Part shown: positions 1 to 8,308 of the stretch, one piece after another | How the letters are laid out: each line of letters opens with the position of its first letter | Numbering within the stretch: the first letter of the stretch is position 1 | Notes under the pieces: generated by a model | The model's database searches: none | Seen by the model: only the letters and a program-made list of their open reading frames with translations | What the model was told of the DNA's origin: nothing | Made by a program: the position numbers and the translations under genes | Source of the DNA: Dyella japonica A8 | GTDB lineage: Bacteria > Pseudomonadota > Gammaproteobacteria > Xanthomonadales > Rhodanobacteraceae | Length of the DNA stretch: 64,000 nt | NCBI RefSeq assembly: GCF_000725385.1 | Contig: NZ_CP008884.1 | Span: 1 to 64,000, forward strand | Direction: 5' to 3'

Positions 1-427
1 CCGGGTTTTCAGTGGAACCCCGTGAGGAAGAGCATCTCGTCCGGGGAGGAGCGAAATAATAGCGTGACCCCACAGGGTTGGGAAGGGGTCTCAACGATTT
101 TTTTTCACATCGATGACAAAACGTCGCCCGACGAGGCGCCCAGGCCCGCGTCCGGCCACGCTATGTCCGGAACCCGGGGCCATCCCGCGGCCGCGTCCCG
201 CCTTCCCTGCCTTCGTTTGGGGCGCGACACGCAGGAGGCGCGGGCCTGCGGTTTTCAGGCGCGCGCTGGTCTTCCTCTATATGGTGAGCTGCCACCCGCG
301 CGGTCTGCGCCCCATCGGGGCTGGGCCAGGTGGTGTTTCGGGGGATGCGGGGGGGACGTCCGTTGCGGGGAGCCCCTCTAGATAAGGGCGATCCCCGCGC
401 CGGCTTTCCCAGGGCCCTGTCGGGGCG
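1..427. other. Gene-poor left edge
   Basis: I see no convincing gene here. The open frames that cross it have arginine- and proline-rich translations typical of out-of-frame high-GC DNA and lack a ribosome binding site. On the plus strand an inverted repeat GACCCC/GGGGTC (66-71 and 85-90) is followed after seven bases by a run of eight T (98-105). This could be a weak terminator for a gene lying left of the window. Confidence 0.4.
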
Positions 428-619
428 TTACGGCCGGGTGTTTCCGGGCGTCTGGGCCTGGGATGCTGGGGCTGTCACAGGCGCTGCCGGCCCGGTGCAG
501 TGATCGTTGGCCGCCATGTCATGCCGGCAGGGCACGCCAACGTGATAGGGAATGAGGGCTTCGGGACTGAGCCTTTCCAGGATGTCCCACTCGTCTTCGA
601 ACGGAATGAACTGCTGCAT
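428..619 (-). CDS. Small hypothetical protein, 63 aa
   Basis: This short ORF begins MQQFIPFEDEWDILERLSPE and has an AGGAG Shine-Dalgarno sequence seven bases before its ATG, which is the main reason to accept it. The first 40 residues are acidic and ordered-looking, with a Cys/His cluster (CRHDMAANDHC). The tail after about residue 43 is rich in Ala, Pro and Thr. It lies downstream of the rubredoxin gene on the same strand, separated by an inverted repeat, so it may be read from the same promoter. I do not recognise the family and assign no function. Confidence 0.6.
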   Translation of the reverse strand: MQQFIPFEDEWDILERLSPEALIPYHVGVPCRHDMAANDHCTGPAAPVTAPASQAQTPGNTRP

Positions 620-678
620 GGTACTGCTCCTGCCAGGGTTGCTCGCCTCGTTCTTCCGGCGCGCAGGAGCATCTAAGC

Positions 679-717
679 AAACGGCCCGGTCCGTACGATG
701 ACGGAATCGGGCCGTTT
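679..717 (-). terminator. Inverted repeat after the rubredoxin gene
   Basis: Ten-base arms AAACGGCCCG (679-688) and CGGGCCGTTT (708-717) surround a 19-base loop directly downstream of the rubredoxin stop. No strong U-run follows on the minus strand, so it may be an attenuating hairpin rather than a strong terminator. Confidence 0.45.
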
Positions 718-737
718 GGGGGCAACCGGGAGGGAAA

Positions 738-935
738 TCAGTCGATTTCGATCATCTCGAAGTCATCCTTGGTCGCACCGCAGTCCGGGCAGGTCCAGGT
801 ATCGGGGACGTCGGCCCAACGCGTACCGGGTTCAATGCCTTCGTCGGGCAGGCCCAGCGCCTCGTCATAGATGAAGCCGCAGACGACACACATCCATTTG
901 CGCAGGGTGCCGGTTTCGTTGGTGCTCTGATTCAT
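738..935 (-). CDS. Rubredoxin
   Basis: This 65-residue protein is a one-iron electron carrier. It has the two rubredoxin knuckles, CVVCG (residues 16-20) and CPDCGA (49-54), whose four cysteines bind a single Fe, plus the conserved [15 protein letters not shown] stretch between them. Length and motif spacing match bacterial rubredoxins, which pass electrons to partners such as alkane hydroxylases or peroxide and superoxide reductases. No such partner is seen nearby, so its redox partner is unknown. The ATG at 935 places the first knuckle where rubredoxins usually have it. The gene is divergent from thiE, so about 100 bases hold both promoters. A longer frame over it on the same strand is only read-through of antisense DNA. 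Confidence 0.93.
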   Translation of the reverse strand: MNQSTNETGTLRKWMCVVCGFIYDEALGLPDEGIEPGTRWADVPDTWTCPDCGATKDDFEMIEID

Positions 936-1031
936 CGTGGACTGCTTGATATGGAAAATAAGAGGTTCATTCTCGCAACTCCCCCGCCGATGCGAAAGCG
1001 TATGGCGCCGCTTTATCCAGGATTGATTGGC

Positions 1032-1655
1032 ATGCGCGAAAAACTCCAGGGCCAAGGCCTTTATGTGATCACCGACGGTCCCCGCCCCGATCTGCTCGAG
1101 GTGGTGGCCCAGGCGCTGGCCGGGGGTGCCCGGCTGGTGCAGTACCGGGACAAGACCACCGACCATCCTCGCCGCCTCGACGAGGCGCGCGCGCTGCGCG
1201 CCCTGTGCGCTGCGCGTCAGGTGCCACTGATCATCAACGACGACGTGGGCCTGGCCCTGGCCGCGGGTGCGGCCGGCGTACACCTGGGTGAGGAAGACAG
1301 CGACGTGGCAACCGCCCGTGCCGTGCTGGGCGAAAAGGCCATCATCGGCGTGTCCTGCTATGACTCGCTGCAGCGCGCCCGCGAGCTGTCCGCCGCCGGT
1401 GCCGATTACATTGCTTTCGGGGCGTTCTTTCCATCGCCCACAAAGCCGCACGCACGCCGTGCTTCGTTCGAGCTGCTGCGGCAGTCCGCCGCGCTGGGCG
1501 TGCCCCGAGTGGCGATCGGTGGCATCACGCCAGACAATGGCGGCTCGCTGATCGACGCCGGCGCCGACTACCTGGCCGTGATCTCGGCCGTGTTCGGTGA
1601 CCCCGACGTCCGCGGCGCCGCCGAGCGCTTCGCCCAACTCTTCACTTCGCATTGA
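1032..1655 (+). CDS. thiE: Thiamine-phosphate synthase ThiE
   Basis: The protein joins HMP pyrophosphate and HET (thiazole) phosphate to make thiamine phosphate in the cytosol. The 207-residue TIM barrel shows the family landmarks in order: QYRDK for pyrimidine binding, INDD for Mg2+, [14 protein letters not shown] for the phosphate loop, and AIGGIT for the C-terminal phosphate site. The frame is open back to an ATG at 951, but family length and the start of homology (GLYVITDG) favour the ATG at 1032. It lies 10 bases before hemL, so the two are probably co-transcribed. thiC, which makes the HMP substrate, is about 20 kb away under a TPP riboswitch; no riboswitch is seen upstream of thiE. Confidence 0.95.
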   Translation: MREKLQGQGLYVITDGPRPDLLEVVAQALAGGARLVQYRDKTTDHPRRLDEARALRALCAARQVPLIINDDVGLALAAGAAGVHLGEEDSDVATARAVLGEKAIIGVSCYDSLQRARELSAAGADYIAFGAFFPSPTKPHARRASFELLRQSAALGVPRVAIGGITPDNGGSLIDAGADYLAVISAVFGDPDVRGAAERFAQLFTSH

Positions 1656-1665
1656 GACATCCACG

Positions 1666-2952
1666 ATGACCACCAACCACGAACTCTTCCAACGCGCACA
1701 GCAGCTGATGCCCGGCGGCGTGAACTCGCCGGTGCGCGCCTTCAAGTCGGTGGGTGGCGAGCCGTTCTTCACCGCGCGGGCGGATGGCCCGTACCTGTGG
1801 GACGTCGAAGGCAAGCGCTACATCGACTACGTCGGCTCATGGGGCCCGATGATCGTCGGCCACAACCATCCGCATGTGCGCGAGGCCGTGGAGCGGGCCG
1901 TCAAGAACGGCCTGTCGTACGGCACGCCCTGCCCCGCCGAAGTCACCATGGCGGAAACCATCACGCGCCTGATTCCCTCGATCGACATGGTGCGCATGGT
2001 GAACTCGGGCACGGAAGCCACCATGTCGGCCATCCGCGTCGCCCGCGGTGCCACGGGTCGCAACCTGATCGTGAAGTTCGAAGGCTGCTACCACGGCCAT
2101 GGCGACAGCTTCCTGGTGAAGGCGGGCTCGGGAGCGCTTACGTTCGGCGTGCCGACCTCGCCCGGCGTACCGAAGGCCAATGCCGACCTGACGCTCACAC
2201 TGACCTACAACGACCTTGATGCCGCGACCCGCCTGTTCGACGAGCACGGGCATGACATTGCCGGCCTGATCATCGAGCCGGTGGCCGGCAACATGAACTG
2301 CATTCCGCCGAAGGACGGCTACCTGCAGGGCCTGCGCGAGCTGTGCACCCGGCACGGCGCGCTGCTGATCTTCGATGAGGTGATGACGGGCTTCCGCGTG
2401 GCGCTGGGCGGTGCCCAGGCGTACTACGGCGTGACGCCTGACCTGACCACCTTCGGCAAGATCATCGGTGGCGGTATGCCCGTGGGTGCTTATGGCGGTC
2501 GTCGCGACCTGATGCAGCAGGTGGCGCCGTCCGGCCCGATCTATCAGGCGGGCACGCTGTCCGGCAACCCGGTGGCGATGGCCGCCGGCCTGGCGATGCT
2601 GGAGCTGATCCAGGCGCCGGGCTTCTATGACCAGCTTGCCGCGCGCACGCGCCTGCTCACCGACGGCCTGCAGGCCGTGGCGGACGGCGAAGGCGTGGCC
2701 TTCAGCACCAATCGCGTGGGCGGCATGTTCGGCCTGTTCTTCACCCGGGAGAAAGTGGACAGCTACGCCCAGGCGATTGCCGCGGACACCGCCATGTTCA
2801 ACCGCTTCTTCCACGGCATGCTGGAGCGCGGCGTGTATCTGGCGCCTTCGGCCTTCGAGGCGGGCTTTGTCTCCAGCGCGCACAGCGAGCAGGACATCGC
2901 CGATACGCTGGAAGCGGCACGTGGCGCATTGCGCGCCGCACGCGCCGGCTGA
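1666..2952 (+). CDS. hemL: Glutamate-1-semialdehyde 2,1-aminomutase HemL
   Basis: This PLP enzyme converts glutamate-1-semialdehyde to 5-aminolevulinate, the committed precursor of the C5 pathway to haem. The 428-residue sequence carries [13 protein letters not shown] near the N-terminus, [12 protein letters not shown] for cofactor phosphate binding, DEVMTGFR, and [18 protein letters not shown] with the Schiff-base lysine at residue 265, the same position as in the E. coli enzyme. Upstream in-frame starts overlap thiE and are not needed. The stop is separated by one base from the next gene, showing tight operon packing. Confidence 0.97.
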   Translation: MTTNHELFQRAQQLMPGGVNSPVRAFKSVGGEPFFTARADGPYLWDVEGKRYIDYVGSWGPMIVGHNHPHVREAVERAVKNGLSYGTPCPAEVTMAETITRLIPSIDMVRMVNSGTEATMSAIRVARGATGRNLIVKFEGCYHGHGDSFLVKAGSGALTFGVPTSPGVPKANADLTLTLTYNDLDAATRLFDEHGHDIAGLIIEPVAGNMNCIPPKDGYLQGLRELCTRHGALLIFDEVMTGFRVALGGAQAYYGVTPDLTTFGKIIGGGMPVGAYGGRRDLMQQVAPSGPIYQAGTLSGNPVAMAAGLAMLELIQAPGFYDQLAARTRLLTDGLQAVADGEGVAFSTNRVGGMFGLFFTREKVDSYAQAIAADTAMFNRFFHGMLERGVYLAPSAFEAGFVSSAHSEQDIADTLEAARGALRAARAG

Positions 2953-2953
2953 G

Positions 2954-3559
2954 ATGACGTTGCGCTGCGTCCTGTTCGATCTGGACGAAGTATTGGCCGA
3001 CTACGACCGTTCGGTGCGCGTGAGCCATCTGGCCCACGCCATCGGACGGACGCCGGAGGCCGTGCAGGACGCCATCTATGGATCGGGCATCGAGGACGCA
3101 GCCGATAGCGGCACGCTCACCGCAGAGACCTACCTCGATGCGCTGAGCACCCATCTTGGTCGCGCCGTGACGGTAGATGCGTGGACGGCGGCACGACGGA
3201 CGGCCACGGTGATCCGTCCCTACATGCTCGAGCTGGCGGCAACGCTGGGCCAGCGCTCCACCCTGGCCATCCTCACCAACAACAGCGTGCTGATGGCGCA
3301 ACAGCTTCACCGCATTGCGCCCGCGCTATTTCCGCTGTTCGACGGGCGCGCGTTTGCCTCGGCGCAATTCGGTGCGCGCAAGCCGGACGTCGAGGTGTAC
3401 ACGAACTGCCTTGCCGCGCTGAAGGTACCCGCTGACGCCACCTTGTTTGTCGATGACAACGAAGCCAACGTCGAGGGTGCGCGGGGGGCCGGATTACTTG
3501 TGCACCATTACCGCGACTTTGCCGGCCTGGAGCGGGCGCTCGCCGACCTCAGGGTGTAG
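2954..3559 (+). CDS. HAD-superfamily hydrolase
   Basis: The 201-residue protein is a haloacid dehalogenase type phosphatase. Motif I is FDLDEVLADYD with the Asp nucleophile and acid Asp near residue 9, motif II is ILTNNS, the motif III region includes GARKPD, and motif IV is LFVDDNEANVEGA. An alpha-helical cap lies between motifs I and II, which suggests a small phosphorylated substrate of the beta-phosphoglucomutase or epoxide-hydrolase-N type. It starts one base after the hemL stop, so translational coupling is likely, but the sequence does not reveal the substrate. A role in haem synthesis cannot be inferred from position alone. Confidence 0.85.
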   Translation: MTLRCVLFDLDEVLADYDRSVRVSHLAHAIGRTPEAVQDAIYGSGIEDAADSGTLTAETYLDALSTHLGRAVTVDAWTAARRTATVIRPYMLELAATLGQRSTLAILTNNSVLMAQQLHRIAPALFPLFDGRAFASAQFGARKPDVEVYTNCLAALKVPADATLFVDDNEANVEGARGAGLLVHHYRDFAGLERALADLRV

Positions 3560-3574
3560 CGGCCGAAAGGCTGC

Positions 3575-3599
3575 CGCGCACCGGGTGCGCTCCCACAGG
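3575..3599. repeat. Half copy of REP family B
   Basis: The bases following the HAD gene contain GGTGCGCTCCCACAGG, matching the right arm of the full family B elements at 9854-9925 and 21863-21945. Only one arm is present, so this looks like a solitary REP half site in the gap between convergent genes. Confidence 0.55.
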
Positions 3600-3626
3600 C
3601 AGGGAGGCGCACCGCAAGGTTTGGGC

Positions 3627-4862
3627 TTAGCCCGCGATGAAGCTGCGCAGCGCGGCTTCGAGGCGCTGGAGGCCCTCGGCGATGTCTTCGTCGCTGATGT
3701 TGAGCGCGGGCACGAAGCGCAATACGTCCGGGCCCGCCTGCAGCACGAGCAGGCCATGCGCCGCGGCGTGATCGAGAATGGCGCCTGCCTTGCCCTTGTT
3801 CGCCTCGTTGAGGACCGCACCGAGCATCAGGCCGCGGCCGCGCACTTCGTCGAACAGTGGCAGCGAGGCGTTGATGCGCATCAGACCCTCGCGCAAGGCC
3901 TGCGACTGGCGGGCCACGTTCGCCAGCAGCTCGGGCGACGACAGCTTGCGCAGCGCCACGCGCGCCACGGCCGCCGCCAGCGGGTTGCCGCCGAACGTGG
4001 TGCCGTGCGCGCCGAACTGCATGACCTCGGCCACGCTGGGGCCGGCCAGCATGGCACCGATGGGAAAGCCACAGCCCAGCGCCTTGGCCAGGGTGACGAT
4101 GTCCGGCCTGGCGCCGTCCTGCACATAGGCGAACAAGGTGCCGGAGCGCCCCATGCCGCACTGGATTTCGTCCAGCACCAACAATGCGCCGTACTGGTCG
4201 CACAGTTCGCGCACGCGCTGGACGAAACCCGGCGCCGCCGGCAGCACGCCGCCTTCGCCCTGCACGGGCTCCAGCATCACCGCCGCCACATCGCCGTGGG
4301 CAAAGGCCGCTTCCAGCGCAGGAACATCATTGAAATCGAGATAGCGGAAGCCGCCGGGCAGCGGCTCGTAACCTTCCTGGTACTTCGGCTGCGCCGTGGC
4401 CGTGACGGCGGCCAGCGTGCGGCCATGGAAGGAGCCGCGGAAGGTGACGATCACGCGCTTGTTGGCGTCGCGCCCCTGTGCCGTGGCCCACTTGCGCACC
4501 AGCTTGATGGCGGCCTCGTTGGCCTCCGCGCCGGAGTTGCAGAAGAACACGCGCTCGGCAAAGCCCGACGCCGCAACCAGTTCTTCGGCCAGTCGCAGGG
4601 GCGGCTCGCTATAGAACACATTGCTGGTGTGCCAGAGCTTGTGCGCCTGCGTGGTCAGCGCTTCGAGCAGATCCGGATCCTGGTGACCCAAGGCGTTCAC
4701 CGCAATGCCGGCGCCGAAATCCACGTAGTCGCGCCCCTGCGTGTCCCACACACGCGCGCCCTTGCCATGGTCCAGCACCACATCGCGCGGTCGATACACC
4801 GGCAGCCAGTAGCGCTTGCCGAGATCGATCAGGGACTGGGCGGACGGGTCTTGCGCGTGCAT
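3627..4862 (-). CDS. argD: Acetylornithine/succinylornithine aminotransferase family (ArgD)
   Basis: This class III PLP aminotransferase most likely converts N-acetylglutamate semialdehyde to N-acetylornithine in arginine synthesis; related enzymes act on succinylornithine in catabolism. The 411 residues show FCNSGAEANEAAIK (about 107-120), SFHGRT, the PLP-contacting DEIQCGMGRSG (231-241) and the Schiff-base Lys260 in TLAKALGCGFPIGA. A GGAG Shine-Dalgarno sequence sits before the ATG at 4862. The gene stands alone on the minus strand, convergent with the hemL operon and away from other arg genes. In Xanthomonadales one ArgD-type enzyme may serve both directions, so biosynthetic versus catabolic use is undecided. 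Confidence 0.9.
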   Translation of the reverse strand: MHAQDPSAQSLIDLGKRYWLPVYRPRDVVLDHGKGARVWDTQGRDYVDFGAGIAVNALGHQDPDLLEALTTQAHKLWHTSNVFYSEPPLRLAEELVAASGFAERVFFCNSGAEANEAAIKLVRKWATAQGRDANKRVIVTFRGSFHGRTLAAVTATAQPKYQEGYEPLPGGFRYLDFNDVPALEAAFAHGDVAAVMLEPVQGEGGVLPAAPGFVQRVRELCDQYGALLVLDEIQCGMGRSGTLFAYVQDGARPDIVTLAKALGCGFPIGAMLAGPSVAEVMQFGAHGTTFGGNPLAAAVARVALRKLSSPELLANVARQSQALREGLMRINASLPLFDEVRGRGLMLGAVLNEANKGKAGAILDHAAAHGLLVLQAGPDVLRFVPALNISDEDIAEGLQRLEAALRSFIAG

Positions 4863-5239
4863 GTCGTACTCCGGGCATCGTCGACGGAGACGACACCATG
4901 CTCAAAATGGAATTGGGGGATGGGGATGCGCCGCCAGTGGCGGCGGCCCTGCATCGTAAGCCCTGAGGGCAGGGTTTGCACGGCTCCGGCGCGTGCAAGG
5001 AGCGGACAGGACGCCTTGGAAACGCCAACGAGAGTGCTGCGGCCGCGCCCAGGGGCAGCTGCCGCAGCGGGAACGGGCCGAGATGGCGCAGGTGTGACAT
5101 TTCACCTGTCCGCTGTTAACCGGGTGATACACCTTCGGCGAATTGGCTTAACCACGGGTGTTAAGCGGCTTTTGCGGGCATGTTTCGGCCCGTGGCTGTA
5201 ACGCCATTAGCACGTTTCAAAGCGCCGCCTGCCGTGGCC

Positions 5240-5262
5240 ACGCCGTGGGAAACGGCGTTTTT
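5240..5262 (+). terminator. Intrinsic terminator-like hairpin
   Basis: Seven-base arms ACGCCGT (5240-5246) and ACGGCGT (5252-5258) close a GGGAA loop and are followed by TTTT. No coding gene ends here on the plus strand, so it may end a short non-coding transcript starting near 5150-5170, or the 3' end of antisense RNA from the argD promoter region. Confidence 0.5.
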
Positions 5263-5297
5263 CAGCCATTGCCCGACCTTGGCACGGCGATTGCTCA

Positions 5298-5592
5298 CCT
5301 GTACCCGTACAGGCGGGAAGGGGGAAAGAGCCAGCTGCGACAACGCGCCGAACACCGCGACATGGACGGTCTCGGCGACAGGATGGCGATGCCCATGGGT
5401 GGCCCAGGGCTACGTCGGCACGGGGCTCGCAGCTGGCAACCGGATCGCTCATTCCCGTCACGTCCTGACGGGAGGTCGTTGAAAAGCATTCCGCCGCAAG
5501 GCGGTGATGAGGGCGGTAACCCGGCAACCCCTGTGGCCGGGGCACCAATGGAAGCCCCCGACCCGACCCCTGCGGGTCGGGGGCCTTCCTTC
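5298..5592 (+). ncRNA. Candidate structured RNA (strand uncertain)
   Basis: Seen directly: CCTGTAC/GTACAGG (5298-5313); an 11-base perfect long-range repeat GCCAGCTGCGA (5330-5340) with TCGCAGCTGGC (5427-5437); CCCGTCA/TGACGGG (5454-5472); CCGCC-GCAA-GGCGG (5491-5504), a GNRA tetraloop hairpin; CCGGC/GCCGG (5521-5540); and a ten-base-arm hairpin CCCCCGACCC/GGGTCGGGGG (5555-5583) followed by CCTTCCTTC. Six nested or serial helices in under 300 non-coding bases are typical of structured RNA. The GNRA loop reads correctly on the plus strand, which I prefer. I could not match it to RNase P, tmRNA, SRP RNA, 6S or a known riboswitch. On the minus strand it would be the 3' region of the sigma-54 regulator transcript. 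Confidence 0.4.
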
Positions 5593-5792
5593 ACTCTCCA
5601 GCTCCAACGGTCCCGCATGACAGTCTTCCCCACGGTCGGTCGACCTCGACCGGAGCGGGCGGCGGGTGCTTGCAGTCAGATGGCTGGGTCGGCGCCCAAC
5701 CAGCCATGCAGGAGCGAGCATCCGCCACCCGCCCCGGCGAGGTGGCCGCATATGACGGTGGAGGTCGCCCTGCCGGGCGTATGGACGTCCGT

Positions 5793-7133
5793 TCAGCGCA
5801 ACTCGTCGAGCGCGAGCTGGTGCTTCTTGCACAGGCGGTAGATGGTCACCCGGGACACCTTCAGGCGGCGTGCGCATTCGCTCACGTTGAAGCGGCTTTC
5901 GCGCAGGCAGGCGATCACGGCATCACGTTCTGCCGCCACGCGCGTGCTGCCTAGGCTCGATCGCGCGGCTTGTTTGGTCAGCACGTCGGCCAGATCAAGG
6001 TCGTTGACGCTGATGAGCGTGTCTTCGGCCACCACTGCCGCGCGCTGCACGCGATTGAGCAGCTCGCGTACGTTGCCCGGCCAGGTGAATTCCAGCATCG
6101 CCCGGCGCGCACTGGCGCTGAAGGCGCGCGCACGAGTGGGATGCAACTCGCGAAACGCGTCCAGGAACCGCTGCGCGAGCAGCACCACGTCGTCCTCGCG
6201 CTCGCGCAAGGGTGGCATGCGCAAGCGCAGCACATTGAGCCGGTAGTAGAGGTCTTCGCGGAAGCGGCCCTGCTCCACCGCCTTTTCCAGATCCACGTGC
6301 GTTGCCGCCAGCACGCGTACGTCCAGCTTGATCAGCTGACTGCTGCCCACGCGTTCCAGCGTGCCCTCCTGCAGGAAACGCAGCAGGCTGGTCTGGGCAT
6401 CCAGCGGCAGGTCGCCGACTTCGTCGAGGAATACGGTGCCGCCAGCGGCGGTTTCGAAATGGCCGATGCGTCGCGCGTTGGCCCCCGTGAACGCGCCGCG
6501 CTCATGGCCAAACAATTCAGACTGCACCAGGTTCGGAGGCAGCGCACCGCAGTTGATCGCGGCGAACGGCCGGTCGGCACGCGCGGACAGGCTGTGCAAG
6601 GCACGTGCGGCGACTTCCTTGCCGGTACCCGTCTCCCCCGTGATCAGCACCGGCAACTCCACCGGCGCGTATTTGCGCACGCTGGCCACGACTGCGCCGA
6701 TGGCGGCGCTGCGGCCGGTGATGCCGCTGTCGCCGTGGTCGGCCGCGCGTGGCTCGTCACCGCCGATGCGCGCCAGCGCCTCCACCAGGCGGTCCACGTC
6801 CACGGGCGTGCTGAAATATTCGATGCTTGCTTCGAGGATGCGGTCGATCAACGGCTCATGCGCCGACATGTCGGGCGGAATGAGCGCCACCCACGGCAGC
6901 CACGGATGGTCGGCCATGAGCTGGGCCATAGCCTGGACGGTGGCTGGGTCTCCATGCCTCAGGTCGGCCAGCGCGACGACGGTGTCGTTGTTGCGCATGC
7001 CAACGCCACCCTGGGTACCGGCATCGGCCACACGGACGATCCACCCTGCCTGGGCCAGACCTGCCCGTTCCTCACCGGCTGGCTGGCCGAACCAGACGAC
7101 GCATCGCCTGGCTTCCTCCCTCAATACAGCCAT
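5793..7133 (-). CDS. Sigma-54-dependent activator, VpsR-like, Fis-type HTH
   Basis: This 446-residue protein is predicted to activate transcription with sigma-54 RNA polymerase, or, as VpsR does, with other holoenzymes. Residues 1 to about 130 form a degenerate receiver-like domain. The AAA+ domain has Walker A GETGTGKE (166-173), the sigma-54 contact loop GAFTGA (213-218) and Walker B GGTVFLDEVGDL (231-242). A Fis-type helix-turn-helix closes the C-terminus (NVSECARRLKVSRVTIYRL). VpsR of Vibrio binds c-di-GMP and drives exopolysaccharide genes; a similar role here is inference. GGGAGGG precedes the ATG. A perfect CRP/Clp palindrome lies 118 bases upstream. No sensor kinase adjoins it. Confidence 0.85.
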   Translation of the reverse strand: MAVLREEARRCVVWFGQPAGEERAGLAQAGWIVRVADAGTQGGVGMRNNDTVVALADLRHGDPATVQAMAQLMADHPWLPWVALIPPDMSAHEPLIDRILEASIEYFSTPVDVDRLVEALARIGGDEPRAADHGDSGITGRSAAIGAVVASVRKYAPVELPVLITGETGTGKEVAARALHSLSARADRPFAAINCGALPPNLVQSELFGHERGAFTGANARRIGHFETAAGGTVFLDEVGDLPLDAQTSLLRFLQEGTLERVGSSQLIKLDVRVLAATHVDLEKAVEQGRFREDLYYRLNVLRLRMPPLREREDDVVLLAQRFLDAFRELHPTRARAFSASARRAMLEFTWPGNVRELLNRVQRAAVVAEDTLISVNDLDLADVLTKQAARSSLGSTRVAAERDAVIACLRESRFNVSECARRLKVSRVTIYRLCKKHQLALDELR

Positions 7134-7250
7134 GGTCCCTCCCCCAACCCCTGAAGGGTCACAGGTTTCGGCCGGTCGTTGCCATGTCCTATGGCCGCCC
7201 CCCGGTTACCACGCCCGTCGCGCCAACCTAGCCCGCGACCACTACAGGAA

Positions 7251-7266
7251 TGTGATATGGGTCACA
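7251..7266. promoter_or_regulatory. Clp/CRP-type operator
   Basis: TGTGATATGGGTCACA is a perfect TGTGA-N6-TCACA palindrome. In Xanthomonadales this is the consensus site of Clp, a CRP-family regulator whose DNA binding is inhibited by c-di-GMP. It lies 118 bases upstream of the VpsR-like regulator gene and just beyond the 3' end of gloA, so the regulator is the likely target. Nothing else was recognised in the 298-base gap from 7134 to 7431. Confidence 0.75.
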
Positions 7267-7431
7267 CAATATACAACTCTGCCTGCCGCAGTCACCCGAC
7301 AAATGGCGCACTTGGCGTCGGACAGAAGCCGGAGGCCATCAGGCCGGCTAGCACCAATGGCCTAGGGTCCCAAAGCCGGGCCGAACGCTTGTCCCGAGGC
7401 CCGCAAAGCGGCACCCGAAGCGGCAGAACGC

Positions 7432-7851
7432 CTACCAGACGCCGGTGTTGGGCATTGATGCCCAGGGTTCCTGCGGCGGGAGGTGACCGTCTTGCAGTAG
7501 TTCTACGGAGATCAGGTCCGGCGAGCGTACGAAAGCCATGTGTCCGTCGCGTGGCGGGCGGCTGATGGTGTAGCCCATGGCCTGCAGGTGGGCGCAGGTC
7601 TTGTAGATATCGTCCACGCGGAAGGCAAGGTGGCCGAAGTTGCGGGCGCTGCCGTAATCCTCGGTCGAACCCCAGTTGTAGGTCAGCTCGATCTCCGCCT
7701 CCGGCGACTGCGGCGCAGCAAGGAACAGCAGGGTGAACTTGCCTGCGGCGTTTTCCGTGCGACGCATTTCCCTGAGGCCCAGGCCTTCGCAGAAGAAGCG
7801 CAGGCTCGCGTCGATGTCGCGAACGCGGATCATGGTGTGCAGATACTTCAT
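7432..7851 (-). CDS. gloA: Lactoylglutathione lyase (glyoxalase I)
   Basis: The enzyme isomerises the methylglyoxal-glutathione hemithioacetal to S-lactoylglutathione, the first step of methylglyoxal detoxification in the cytosol. The 139 residues form two betaalphabetabetabeta modules of the VOC fold. The metal ligands of the family can be assigned to His5, Glu55 (IELTYNW), His74 (NFGHLAF) and Glu117 (ISVELLQ). The short length without an insertion resembles the Ni2+-type bacterial enzymes. Its ATG overlaps the stop of the upstream HIT gene by four bases (ATGA), so the pair is translationally coupled. Confidence 0.93.
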   Translation of the reverse strand: MKYLHTMIRVRDIDASLRFFCEGLGLREMRRTENAAGKFTLLFLAAPQSPEAEIELTYNWGSTEDYGSARNFGHLAFRVDDIYKTCAHLQAMGYTISRPPRDGHMAFVRSPDLISVELLQDGHLPPQEPWASMPNTGVW

Positions 7852-8303
7852 GGATGGCTCCGTGGCGCGGGGACGCCGTCATCGTGAGGAAGGAAACGCC
7901 GGATATGCCGCGCCATGTCATCGAGCGCATCGCGTGGCGAGGGCTCCGGTACACCGAGGGCATACACGCGCAACAAGCCGTCCGCGACGCGGCGCGGCTG
8001 CACGTGCAGGTGGAAGTGCGCCACTTCCTGCCCGCCCGCCGCACCGTTGGACTGCCACAGGTTGAGTCCCGGCGGGTGGAACACCTCGCGCAAGGCGTGC
8101 GCCACGCGCACGCCCAACTGCATCACCTCGCCGGCCAACGCTGGCTCGATGGCATAGATGTCTTCGACATGCGCCTTGGGCACCACCAGCACATGCCCGG
8201 GCACGGCCTGGCGAATATCGAGGAAGGCGAGCGCATGCGCCGTCTGCGCCACCACGCTGGCTTCAATGCGGCCGGCCACAATGTCGCAGAACGGGCAGGC
8301 CAT
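7848..8303 (-). CDS. HIT family nucleotide hydrolase
   Basis: A 151-residue histidine-triad protein. CPFC at the N-terminus is a zinc-type CxxC of Fhit/Hint-like proteins, [12 protein letters not shown] is the conserved central strand, and HFHLHVQPR holds the catalytic triad of histidines. Family members hydrolyse adenosine phosphoramidates or dinucleoside polyphosphates; the substrate here is unknown. A TTG at 8312 is in frame, but the ATG at 8303 fits the family N-terminus (MACPFCDIV). The start lies five bases past the stop of the upstream SDR gene and its stop overlaps gloA, so SDR-HIT-gloA form one operon. Confidence 0.88.
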   Translation of the reverse strand: MACPFCDIVAGRIEASVVAQTAHALAFLDIRQAVPGHVLVVPKAHVEDIYAIEPALAGEVMQLGVRVAHALREVFHPPGLNLWQSNGAAGGQEVAHFHLHVQPRRVADGLLRVYALGVPEPSPRDALDDMARHIRRFLPHDDGVPAPRSHP

Positions 8304-8308
8304 GGCGG

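Larger units (their letters stand above)
4863..5792. other. 930-base gene-free region rich in inverted repeats
   Basis: No frame here has plausible coding character on either strand. The argD-proximal part contains AGGTG/CACCT and a seven-base-arm repeat GCTTAAC/GTTAAGC (5146-5166) that could be an operator or promoter element. A compact hairpin followed by TTTT lies at 5240-5262. From 5298 to 5583 a series of perfect inverted repeats suggests structured RNA. The last 200 bases before the regulator gene at 5793 show nothing I can name. Confidence 0.5.

Noticed and set aside
3447..5201. A 584-codon open frame on the plus strand across argD
   Set aside because: It is antisense to argD, whose PLP motifs are unmistakable. 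The translation is rich in Arg, Gln and His as expected for antisense high-GC DNA.
5490..5560. S-box (SAM) riboswitch, from GATGA, CCCGGCAACC and GGGGCACC
   Set aside because: The spacing is wrong, the P1 stem and kink-turn sequence are absent, and no methionine gene follows.
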